Part shown: positions 6,836 through 12,742 of the stretch, one piece after another | How the letters are laid out: every line of letters starts with the position of its first letter | Position numbering within the stretch: the stretch's first letter is position 1 | NCBI GenBank assembly: GCA_945949385.1 | Contig: CAMFEL010000028.1 | Location: forward strand, 1-16,715 | Length of the DNA stretch: 16,715 bases | Direction of reading: 5' to 3' | Origin: an uncultured Clostridia bacterium | GTDB lineage: Bacteria; Bacillota; Clostridia; Oscillospirales; CAG-272 | Notes under the pieces: generated by a model | Seen by the model: the letters and a program-made list of their open reading frames with translations, nothing else | Databases searched by the model: none | What the model was told of the DNA's origin: nothing | Made by a program: the position numbers and the translations under genes

Positions 6836-7252
6836 TTATATGCGCTCCAGACGCATCAGCGCAAGCTCTATCATATCACCGACTTCATTGATTTCCGTCC
6901 AGGAAGATACCTCTTCGCCCAGCACCTCGCCGCTTATGCCGGTATTATACAGATTCTTGCCGTCCTCGCATTTCCACTGCTCAACAGAGATAACAGCCAT
7001 ACCGTCGCGGATTTTGATGCCCTCATCCTCAAGCTGCGCTCTTTGCTCCTGGGTAAAATCCTCGGGTACAGGCATAAGGGTTTCTACCGTACCGTCCCCG
7101 TTAAAAGCCATTACGGTCTTGCGATACTTATCAATGCTGTCCTCGTCAGCATTTTCCGAAGCGGCAAGCTGGTCAAGGGTTTTCCACACCATACCGCTGT
7201 CAAGATCAAAGCTCATTACCTCTCTTACCTTCCATTTGCCGATAAGTTCCAT
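6836..7252 (-). CDS. Small hypothetical protein, lipocalin-like
   Basis: This 138-residue cytoplasmic protein has no signal peptide. It opens with MELIGKWKVREVMSFD, a Gly-x-Trp start like that of lipocalin-fold proteins. It continues with KTVMAFNGDGTVETLMPVPE (a strand-turn-strand with a DGT turn), an acidic helix-like FTQEQRAQLEDEG, and SVEQWKCEDGKNLYNTG followed by a SSWTEINEVGDMIELALMRL tail. The alternation suggests a small antiparallel beta-barrel, but this is a fold guess. I have seen similar proteins beside DUF6935-like genes in gut Clostridia. They are uncharacterised as far as I know. The ATG (7250-7252) has AAAGGAG 8 nt upstream. It starts 27 nt after the TPM gene stop, so co-expression is very likely. 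Confidence 0.8.
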   Translation of the reverse strand: MELIGKWKVREVMSFDLDSGMVWKTLDQLAASENADEDSIDKYRKTVMAFNGDGTVETLMPVPEDFTQEQRAQLEDEGIKIRDGMAVISVEQWKCEDGKNLYNTGISGEVLGEEVSSWTEINEVGDMIELALMRLERI

Positions 7253-7279
7253 CTCTTTTCTCCTTTCGGGATTAAAAAT

Positions 7280-8080
7280 CTAAAATTTTCCGCCACCGCC
7301 GCCGTGAGTCGACCCGGAGGAGGAGGTATGCGTGCTCGATCCGCCGGAGCTTGATTCTTTAGGTTTCGGAGTCCGGCTTATATGGGTATACAGAAACATA
7401 TCGCGGCTTTCCGTAACATTCATACTGCCGTCTTTTACATAGCTTGCCGCCGCAGACTGAAAACGCACGGTTTTCAGCTTGCCTTTCATTATTCCCGTAA
7501 CTATAAGGGCAACGGCAAAGCCCACCGCAATGGAAATGCAGATATGCCAAAGCACATTAAAGGGCGCCTTCGGCATATTGCCGTAGTCGTACGGCTTCCC
7601 GGTCTTTGCCTGAGTGATAAACTTATCGCACAGCTCGGCGTAAGCATTAAAGGCATCGGCATACTCGCCCTCGCTGAGAGAGTCGGTAAATTTGTCGGAT
7701 ATGTAGTCGATTCCCGCGTCGGTGATGGCCGTAATACCGAATCCGGTCGTGGAAATCCACCAGTCTCTGTCCTCCATGCTGACCAGCAGCAGGACTCCGT
7801 CCCTGTTTTCACCGAAGCCGTAGCCGTTGTAATTGTAAAAGTCGTCGGCATACTCCATGGGAGTTTTTCCCTCAAGAGTATCCGCCGTTACCACAACGAT
7901 ATCCGTCTGCTGACGGACGCTTATTTCGTCAAGCTTTGAAAGAAGCGCGTCTTCCTCGCTTTCGGAAAGAAGGTCAGCTCCGTCGCATACTCTGGGCATA
8001 CTGTCGGCGGCAAAGGCTGTCACCGTCACAGCGAAAAGCATAATAATCGCAAGGGCGGCAGAAAAAATTTTCTTCTTCAT
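7280..8080 (-). CDS. TPM-domain membrane protein (YgcG/YdjH-like)
   Basis: This protein of about 266 residues has a signal peptide (MKKKIFSAALAIIMLFAVTV, probable cleavage after AFA). A TPM domain (TLP18.3/Psb32/MOLO-1, about 32-162) follows, with the usual GADLLSESEEDALLSKLDEI start, TDIVVVTADTLEG and FGENRDGVLLLVSMEDRDWW. One membrane helix lies at about 176-197 (VLWHICISIAVGFAVALIVTG). A cytoplasmic segment follows, and the C-terminal tail is Ser/Gly/His-rich and ends GGGGGKF. I chose the ATG at 8078-8080 because AAGGAGG sits 8 nt upstream; the in-frame GTG at 8087-8089 overlaps that ribosome binding site. In B. subtilis the equivalent YdjH works with YdjG and YdjI at the membrane with PspA, and here the same partners are immediate neighbours. 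TPM domains were proposed as phosphatases in plants, but no such activity can be claimed here. Confidence 0.87.
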   Translation of the reverse strand: MKKKIFSAALAIIMLFAVTVTAFAADSMPRVCDGADLLSESEEDALLSKLDEISVRQQTDIVVVTADTLEGKTPMEYADDFYNYNGYGFGENRDGVLLLVSMEDRDWWISTTGFGITAITDAGIDYISDKFTDSLSEGEYADAFNAYAELCDKFITQAKTGKPYDYGNMPKAPFNVLWHICISIAVGFAVALIVTGIMKGKLKTVRFQSAAASYVKDGSMNVTESRDMFLYTHISRTPKPKESSSGGSSTHTSSSGSTHGGGGGKF

Positions 8081-8093
8081 TTTCCGCACCTCC

Positions 8094-9179
8094 TTACAGC
8101 AGCCAAATCAGGTATGACAGAGCGAACACAGCCGCTCCGACGATTCCCGCAAGGCCGAAAAGCCATTTTTTGTAGGCGCCCTTGTCAAGCGGCAGATCAC
8201 CCACAAATTTTCCCGTCTGTCCGTTCATGGCAAAGGTGTACTTTTTGCCCTTCCATGTGGTATTAAGCAGCCACACGGGGTACAAAGCGTATTTTGCCCG
8301 TCCGTTTTGCAGGTGTATGCCCGTTGCCTCAGGGGTTACCGTGGCATAGCCCTGCACCGTCTGCGCAAACGCGTCCGCCGTGCTGCTCTTAATTCTCTCG
8401 TTTGCCCTCGGAACAGCTGCCTCGGCATCCACGTCGTACTTATCTGCCAGATACCCCGCAAGGTAAGCGGTGTGAAAGTCCACGGCATCCTCAAAATAGA
8501 AGGGCTCAACAGATTCCATCAGATCGTCGGGCATTTTGGACGAACCGTCCACGGGCACACGCTGAAATCCGATACTTCCGCCGCGCACCACGGAGAAAAA
8601 CGAAGTCTCCGTATAGTTGTAGTCACTGTCGCTCCATGCCCGCACACGGGTAGCCTTGTAGCGGATATGAGCGTCGGCGTCGGCGTCGAAAAGCCAGAAC
8701 GGAACATATACGCCCCGTATCTCGTCAATATGATTTTCGTCCTTGAACACCTTGGGCAAAAGCTTTTTGCCGCTGTAATGCTTTTTCAAAGCCTCTTTAG
8801 CGGCCTTTTTATCAAGCTTGAACGGAATAACATAGTCCGGCTTCAGGTAGCCGGAAACCTGACCTGACATCACAACGGGATTTCCGCAGAAAGGACATGA
8901 GGTGGCGGCTGTGGTGTCGTCAGCCACTATCTCGCCGCCGCAGGATTTGCAGATATAGGAGCGAAGCCCATCAGCCTCTCCCTCCTGCCAGTCTACCCCG
9001 GCAGAGGTCTCCCAGCTCATACTGTCGTCGGGCTCGCCCTCAAGCTCCTTGCCGTAGTTCTCCAGCGTCTCAATATCAAATTCCGTGTCGCAGTAAGGAC
9101 ACTTCAATTTCTGTAAGGTGCTGTCAAAGGCAATGGCACCTCCGCAGCACGGACACTTGTATTCCTGTAATGTATCCAT
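8094..9179 (-). CDS. Zinc-ribbon, tail-anchored membrane protein (YdjG-like)
   Basis: This 361-residue protein has two N-terminal zinc ribbons. The first uses CPCCGG (Cys9, Cys12) with CPYC (Cys27, Cys30). The second uses CKSCGG (Cys77, Cys80) with CPFC (Cys95, Cys98). A soluble domain follows (GYLKPDYVIPFKLDKKAAKE, RGVYVPFWLFDADADAHIRY, and later YALYPVWLLNTTWKGKKYTF). A single C-terminal membrane helix ends the chain (about 338-361), so the body is probably cytoplasmic and tail-anchored. This layout matches B. subtilis YdjG. Such proteins are sometimes mislabelled as a PriA-like helicase because of the zinc ribbon; nothing here supports that. The ATG has AGGAG 9 nt upstream. Its stop is 13 nt from the TPM gene's ATG, so the two are tightly coupled. 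Confidence 0.87.
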   Translation of the reverse strand: MDTLQEYKCPCCGGAIAFDSTLQKLKCPYCDTEFDIETLENYGKELEGEPDDSMSWETSAGVDWQEGEADGLRSYICKSCGGEIVADDTTAATSCPFCGNPVVMSGQVSGYLKPDYVIPFKLDKKAAKEALKKHYSGKKLLPKVFKDENHIDEIRGVYVPFWLFDADADAHIRYKATRVRAWSDSDYNYTETSFFSVVRGGSIGFQRVPVDGSSKMPDDLMESVEPFYFEDAVDFHTAYLAGYLADKYDVDAEAAVPRANERIKSSTADAFAQTVQGYATVTPEATGIHLQNGRAKYALYPVWLLNTTWKGKKYTFAMNGQTGKFVGDLPLDKGAYKKWLFGLAGIVGAAVFALSYLIWLL

Positions 9180-9196
9180 ATATAAATACTCCTGTA

Positions 9197-9730
9197 TTAC
9201 TCCAAAGTCTCGGCAAGACGGTAGAAAAACCGTTCGATCCCGTCATAGCCGTCAACTCTCGCGCCGGCATTGCAATCGGTGCCGTCAGAAAACCTGATAC
9301 ATATGCCGTATGCGGTCTCATCCAAAACCTGAAAGGGCGATTTTACCGGTTTCTTATAATTCTTTGCGGATTTGATTGTTCCGTTTTCGGAAATAATGGA
9401 AAGAAGCTCTTTTATATATTCGTCGCTCACCGTTTTATCCGAAAGCTCTATCTGCTCGCTGTGGTCGTGAATAAAGCATTGGGCGTCAAAAAGCCAGCCG
9501 CTCTCTTCCTTTCTGACAGAAAAAGAATAACTGTACGAAAAATCCATATGCGAGCAATACGCAGAAACCGAAATTATATCATCGGCATTATGGCTTGCCT
9601 CCTTTTCAGGCTTTACCTCCTTTTCAGGCTTTACGCAGCCGAAAAGTCCCGCCAAAAGCGATAGGATTCCCACCGCAATCACCGCCCTTTTAATAACAGT
9701 CACACTCCGTGCTGCTCTTTTACAGCACAT
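9197..9730 (-). CDS. Small predicted lipoprotein of unknown function
   Basis: This 177-residue protein has a basic N-terminus, a hydrophobic stretch (AVIAVGILSLLAGLFGC) and a lipobox-like LFGC with Cys32. The phenylalanine at -2 is unusual. Immediately after it, VKPEKE is repeated twice, encoded by an 18-bp perfect tandem duplication. The rest, about 50-177, is an unrecognised soluble domain (SHMDFSYSYSFSVRKEESGW, RFSDGTDCNAGARVDGYDGI). The ATG at 9730 overlaps the end of the SPFH gene by 11 nt, which suggests translational coupling. A GTG at 9701-9703 would give a neater signal peptide (VTVIKRAVIAVG) but has a poorly placed ribosome binding site. It lies between the YdjI-like and YdjG-like genes, so it probably acts outside the membrane in the same process. 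Confidence 0.78.
   Translation of the reverse strand: MCCKRAARSVTVIKRAVIAVGILSLLAGLFGCVKPEKEVKPEKEASHNADDIISVSAYCSHMDFSYSYSFSVRKEESGWLFDAQCFIHDHSEQIELSDKTVSDEYIKELLSIISENGTIKSAKNYKKPVKSPFQVLDETAYGICIRFSDGTDCNAGARVDGYDGIERFFYRLAETLE
9599..9634 (-). repeat. 18-bp perfect tandem duplication
   Basis: CTCCTTTTCAGGCTTTAC occurs twice back to back (9599-9616, 9617-9634). On the minus strand it encodes the repeated VKPEKE linker right after the lipidated cysteine of the small lipoprotein. An in-frame duplication of this kind lengthens the tether without breaking the gene. Confidence 0.9.
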
Positions 9731-9802
9731 CGCCTATATCAAAGGGGTCGCCGCACTCGGGACAGAATTTAGGAGGCTTTTCGCCCTTTGCAGGCTCCCA
9801 GC

Positions 9803-10070
9803 CGCACTTGTCGCAGCGGTACTGAGGAACGCCCGCAGGCTTCTTTGCACCGCAATTCTGACAGAATTTGCCCTTGTTCACCGCACCGCAGGAGCAGGTC
9901 CAGCCGTCGGCATCGGCAGGCTTCGGAGCACCGCACTCCGGGCAGAATTTTCCTGTTGCCGTCGCTCCGCAGGAGCATTTCCATGCGCCCGCCTGAACAG
10001 GCTCCGGCTTCTTTGCACCGCACTCCGGGCAGAATTTGCCGCAGGCTACAGCCCCGCAGGAGCATTTCCA
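9803..10070 (-). repeat. Tandem zinc-ribbon coding repeats
   Basis: Three similar units of 81-87 nt, with their tryptophan codons at 10068-10070, 9981-9983 and 9900-9902, encode W(K/T)CSCGA-x4-GKFC-x2-CGA-x-KP. A more divergent fourth unit begins near 9821. Each has two CxC or CxxC pairs able to bind one zinc. The high DNA similarity of the units suggests recent duplication within the gene. Confidence 0.8.
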
Positions 10071-10106
10071 CCGTTCCATGCCGTCGAAGTCCCGCGGCTG
10101 TGCCGC

Positions 10107-10136
10107 CTGTTGCTGTTGCTGTTGCTGTTGCTGCTG
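10107..10136 (-). repeat. CAG/CAA microsatellite encoding ten glutamines
   Basis: Ten glutamine codons, mostly alternating CAG and CAA, make a (CAACAG)n microsatellite between the Met/Gly-rich segment and the zinc ribbons of the SPFH protein. The length is likely to vary between strains. Confidence 0.9.
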
Positions 10137-10383
10137 ACCCATGGCAAACAGATTCTGCGCGTTCATTCCGCCGCCTGCGTTCATAGCCATGCCCATGCCC
10201 ATAAAGCCTGTCATGGCTCCCGCAGAGTTTGAAGCCGCCGCTTTCATAGCGTCTGCCTGAGCGCCCACGAGAGTAGCTCCCGCCATAGTAGGGTCGCGCA
10301 TGACAGCGGTACGCTGAAGCTGCTTTATCATCTCCGCGTCTTCCTCGGGAAGCGTTACGGAGCCCAGCGCAATGCTGACGACC

Positions 10384-11106
10384 TTAAGTCCTCTGAGTTC
10401 CCCCCAGCTCCGTGTTGTGGGAAACGATCTGATTTGGGCGCAGCTCCAGCTCCGACAGCTTACCGAAAGCAGGCTGCAGTGCGCTGATAAACTCAGTCTT
10501 AAGCTGACCGTCCAGCTCGTCGCGGGTATATTCCTGCTCCACATTGCCGCATACGTTTGTATAGAACAGCAGCGGGTCTGCGATCTTGTAGGAATAAACG
10601 CCGGAGCAGCGCACGGAAACATCCACATCAAGACCGATCTTTGAATCCACAACGCGGAACGGAATGGGATTGGGAGTTCCGAATTTATTGTCAATAAGCT
10701 CCTTGGTGTTGAAATAATACACCCTCTGATCCTTGCCCGTGTCGCCGCCGTATGTAAAACGCTTGCCGATCGTTCTGAAGGTAGCTATAATGCTCTCCCC
10801 CAAACTGCCGGCGAAAATCGACGGCTCAGTGGAAGCGTCGTAGGTAAACTCACCGGGCTCGGCGCAGACTTCAACGATCTTGCCCTGCTCCACGATGATC
10901 ATACACTGACCGTCAGCCACGGCAATACCGGAGCCGTTGCTTATAATGTTGTCGCTGCCCTTGGTGTTTGAGGAACGGCCGCTTACACGTTTCTGTCCTT
11001 TGGTCACCATGACCTCTTTGTCCATAGCCTCGCAGTAGAAAAATTCCTTCCACTGATCCGCCAGCGTGCCGCCCAGCGCGCCTATTCCTGCCTTAATAAG
11101 TCCCAT
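10384..11106 (-). CDS. SPFH-domain protein, N-terminal part, truncated by frameshift (YdjI-like)
   Basis: The first 233 residues match the SPFH 'virion core'/YdjI family from memory. Recognisable stretches are MGLIKAGIGALGGTLADQWK, KGQKRVSGRSSNTKGSDNII (37-56), GIAVADGQCMIIVEQGK (60-76), CAEPGEFTYD, TEPSIFAGSLGESI, DQRVYYFNTKELIDNKFGTP (126-145) and CGNVEQEYTRDELDGQLKTE (186-205). The frame then breaks at 10407-10400: GAG-CTG-GGG-GGA runs into six out-of-frame residues and a TAA at 10384, while the true continuation is in the +1 frame. SPFH proteins form membrane-associated rings or scaffolds. In B. subtilis YdjI works with YdjG, YdjH and PspA. The ATG (11104-11106) has AAAGGAG about 8 nt upstream. 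It heads the minus-strand run. As read, it would give a truncated 240-residue product lacking the zinc ribbons. Confidence 0.85.
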   Translation of the reverse strand: MGLIKAGIGALGGTLADQWKEFFYCEAMDKEVMVTKGQKRVSGRSSNTKGSDNIISNGSGIAVADGQCMIIVEQGKIVEVCAEPGEFTYDASTEPSIFAGSLGESIIATFRTIGKRFTYGGDTGKDQRVYYFNTKELIDNKFGTPNPIPFRVVDSKIGLDVDVSVRCSGVYSYKIADPLLFYTNVCGNVEQEYTRDELDGQLKTEFISALQPAFGKLSELELRPNQIVSHNTELGGTQRT

Positions 11107-11229
11107 AAAATGAGTCTCCTTTCAATTTATCCAATGTGAAACAGTTATTTGCCTTTTCGGGGTGCCTCGTATGTATTGCAGGCATTCCCCTTTGGAAAAG
11201 CGTCTGTTGAACAAAAACAGCCGCTTTTC
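11107..11229. other. Leader of the SPFH operon; no clear promoter
   Basis: This non-coding sequence precedes the SPFH gene on the minus strand. The AAAGGAG for that gene is recognisable just before the ATG. I could not find a convincing -35/-10 pair of the sigma-A type. A sigma factor with another consensus, or readthrough from the upstream terminator region, remains possible. Confidence 0.3.
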
Positions 11230-11258
11230 AAAAGGGGGCGGAAAACCGTCCGCCCTTT
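11229..11258 (-). terminator. Intrinsic terminator of the SpaA-repeat protein gene
   Basis: On the minus strand GGGCGGA and TCCGCCC (11249-11255 and 11236-11242) form a 7-bp stem, extended by G-T pairs, with a 6-nt loop. CCTTTTG follows. The T run is short, so strength is uncertain. It lies about 85 nt past the stop of the SpaA-repeat gene. Confidence 0.55.
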
Positions 11259-11276
11259 AATTGCAGTTTTTTGAGA

Positions 11277-11313
11277 AGTCCGCAGACGGCAGCGGTTTTG
11301 CCGCCTGCAGACT
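11277..11313 (-). other. 14-bp hairpin after the SpaA-repeat protein gene
   Basis: AGTCCGCAGACGGC (11277-11290) and GCCGCCTGCAGACT (11300-11313) pair over 14 positions with two G-T pairs and a 9-nt loop. No T run follows on either strand. It lies 29 nt after the stop and probably protects the mRNA 3' end ahead of the terminator at 11229-11258. Confidence 0.6.
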
Positions 11314-11341
11314 TACATAACTGTCTTAATACGATTATATT

Positions 11342-12568
11342 TTATTTTTCGGAATATTTTCTCTTTCTGCCGTAAACTGCCGTTCCTGCGGCGCCGACTG
11401 CGCAAACAAGGATCAGAGCTGTCCGGAGACCTGTCATGCCGCTGTCGCCCGTCGGCGGGTTTTCAGCGGGCTTCACGGGCTTCTCTGCGGCTGTGTTCAC
11501 GAAAGTCACCTGCTCATATTCGCTGTACTGATCGTCGCCCTCGGCATTCTCGTTATAGAAATAAACTGCGCCGCCCCAGATTGCGATCTCATAGGTTTTG
11601 TCGGATTTGACATAGCCGTCGGGAGCCGTCTTTTCAGCAAGAGTATAGAAGCCCTCCGGAACATCAAAGACCGCGATGCCGTCCTTTCCGGATACAGCCT
11701 CGTAATCATTGCCGACAGAATTGCCGGTACCGGTCAGGGAGAATACGGCGCCGTCAAGCAGATTTCCGTCTCCGTCGGTCTTCTTGACGGTAAACTGATA
11801 TGTAGGAGCTTTTATCGCTTCGTTAACGAAAGTGATCTGCCCGCACTCAACTAAATTATCGTCGTTCAATGCGTCTTCGTTAATCGTATAAGCCGTGCCT
11901 TCCCAAATTATGAGCTCATAGGTAATATCGGATTTGATATAGCCGTCGGGAGCAGACTTTTCAGCCAGAATGTATAAGCCGTCCGGGATCTCAAAGGCAG
12001 CAATGCCGTCCTCGCCGGAGACAGCCTCAAAATACAAGCCGTCAGAGTATTCCTCACCGGTCAGTGAAAAGGTGGCACCGGCAAGAGGATTTCCGTCGGT
12101 GTCGGTCTTTTCAACCGTGAACTGATATACAGGCGCTTTTTCATTAACGAAAGTAACTCTTGAATAGGGCTCTCCCATAAAAGCATTGGGACTGTCAGGC
12201 TTGAAATAAACCGCTGAACGGTATACAACCAGCTCGTAGTAATCATCGGAACATACATAGCCGGCGGGAGCCATTACTTCAACCAGCGTGTATTCGCCGT
12301 CTTCCAGATCGGAAAAAATCGCGATTCCCTGCTCGTTTGAAACAGCCTCGATGGGCTCACCCGGATCGGAATAATCGAGCTCGGCGGCCGGTTCGTTAGG
12401 AATCAGCCAGAAAACGGCACCGGCCAGGGGATTTCCCTCCGCGTCGGTCTTCAAAACATCGAAGCCTGCAGAGACTGCCGCATTGGCAGCAATGGGGAAA
12501 AGTCCTACTGTCAGCATAAGACAAATAATCACGCTGAACAGCTTTACTGCTTTTGAATGCTTTCTCAA
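11342..12568 (-). CDS. Cell-wall-anchored surface protein with three SpaA/Cna-B-like repeats and NPPTG signal
   Basis: This 408-residue protein has a signal peptide (cleavage after ANA, residue 30). Three prealbumin-like SpaA/Cna-B domains follow, about 36-143, 147-250 and 256-359. Each opens with (V/E/K)KTD-x-(D/E)GN, has an E before APxGY and closes with TFVN. The Lys, Glu and Asn of the intramolecular isopeptide triad are visible in all three: Lys40/Glu97/Asn142, Lys154/Glu203/Asn249 and Lys263/Glu312/Asn358. The C-terminus has the sorting motif NPPTG (370-374), a membrane helix and a basic tail (YGRKRKYSEK). Clostridium difficile SrtB is known to use (S/P)PxTG-type motifs, so a class B-like sortase is possible; none lies in the window. 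The start is TTG (12566-12568) with a strong AAAGGAG. It is probably a rigid stalk or adhesin-type protein. Confidence 0.88.
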   Translation of the reverse strand: MRKHSKAVKLFSVIICLMLTVGLFPIAANAAVSAGFDVLKTDAEGNPLAGAVFWLIPNEPAAELDYSDPGEPIEAVSNEQGIAIFSDLEDGEYTLVEVMAPAGYVCSDDYYELVVYRSAVYFKPDSPNAFMGEPYSRVTFVNEKAPVYQFTVEKTDTDGNPLAGATFSLTGEEYSDGLYFEAVSGEDGIAAFEIPDGLYILAEKSAPDGYIKSDITYELIIWEGTAYTINEDALNDDNLVECGQITFVNEAIKAPTYQFTVKKTDGDGNLLDGAVFSLTGTGNSVGNDYEAVSGKDGIAVFDVPEGFYTLAEKTAPDGYVKSDKTYEIAIWGGAVYFYNENAEGDDQYSEYEQVTFVNTAAEKPVKPAENPPTGDSGMTGLRTALILVCAVGAAGTAVYGRKRKYSEK

Positions 12569-12666
12569 TGTTTTTCTCCTTTATATATTTGAGTTTGGCA
12601 GCGCGCTTTATTTATCGCAAAGCCGGGCATTTTCAAGAAAAAGCCCGCTTCGGCTGCCGCGCCTGA

Positions 12667-12693
12667 GGATTTGCCCGTTTTACGGGCAAATCC
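12667..12693 (-). promoter_or_regulatory. Perfect 12-bp hairpin at the 5' end of the SpaA-protein transcript
   Basis: GGATTTGCCCGT and ACGGGCAAATCC form a perfect 12-bp stem with a 3-nt loop (both strands identical except the loop). The predicted transcription start near 12696 puts it almost at the mRNA 5' end, in a leader of about 128 nt. No T run follows, so it is not a classic terminator. It may stabilise the 5' end of the mRNA or be part of a leader control. Confidence 0.7.
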
Positions 12694-12702
12694 CCATAAC
12701 AG

Positions 12703-12730
12703 ATTATAACACATTTCAAAATAATGTCAA
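12703..12730 (-). promoter_or_regulatory. Near-consensus sigma-A promoter of the SpaA-repeat gene
   Basis: On the minus strand there is TTGACA (12725-12730), a 16-nt spacer, then TATAAT (12703-12708), with an extended -10 TG one base upstream. The -35 begins only 12 nt after the stop of the 1258-residue gene. Confidence 0.88.
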
Positions 12731-12742
12731 GTTGTTTACAGT

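Larger units (their letters stand above)
9720..10406 (-). pseudogene. C-terminal part of the frameshifted SPFH/zinc-ribbon protein (YdjI-like)
   Basis: From 10406 the frame reads WGELRGLKVVSIALGSVTLP, the end of the SPFH domain, with no start codon of its own. It is the continuation of the upstream 10384-11106 gene in the +1 frame. After it come EEDAEMIKQLQ, a Met/Ala/Gly-rich hydrophobic stretch (GAMTGFMGMGMAMNAGGGMN), ten glutamines, and four zinc ribbons. Three of the ribbons are near-identical (WKCSCGA...GKFCPECGA) and the last reads YRCDKCGWEPAKG...FCPECG. This tail is typical of YdjI-like proteins. The family usually has roughly ten more residues between the TEL near residue 232 of the N-terminal part and this tryptophan (from memory), so a small deletion that is not a multiple of three fits better than a single-base slip. 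It could instead be an assembly error. Confidence 0.8.

Noticed and set aside
8081..8089. GTG start for the TPM gene.
   Set aside because: It overlaps the AAGGAGG that is ideally spaced from ATG 8078-8080.
8880..9179. PriA helicase or DNA-binding annotation for the zinc-ribbon protein.
   Set aside because: Only the zinc ribbons resemble such proteins; there is no helicase motif, and the C-terminal membrane helix and neighbours fit YdjG.
10107..10136. A CRISPR-like or tandem-repeat array.
   Set aside because: It is an in-frame CAG/CAA polyglutamine tract; there are no spacers and no Cas genes.
10395..10412. Programmed ribosomal frameshifting at the G_GGG_GGA heptamer in the SPFH gene.
   Set aside because: The heptamer would give a -1 shift, whereas the continuation is in +1, and the family residues missing at the join point to a deletion.
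12667..12693. The 12-bp hairpin as a Rho-independent terminator of the dockerin gene.
   Set aside because: No T run follows on the minus strand, and it lies downstream of the next gene's promoter, in its transcript.
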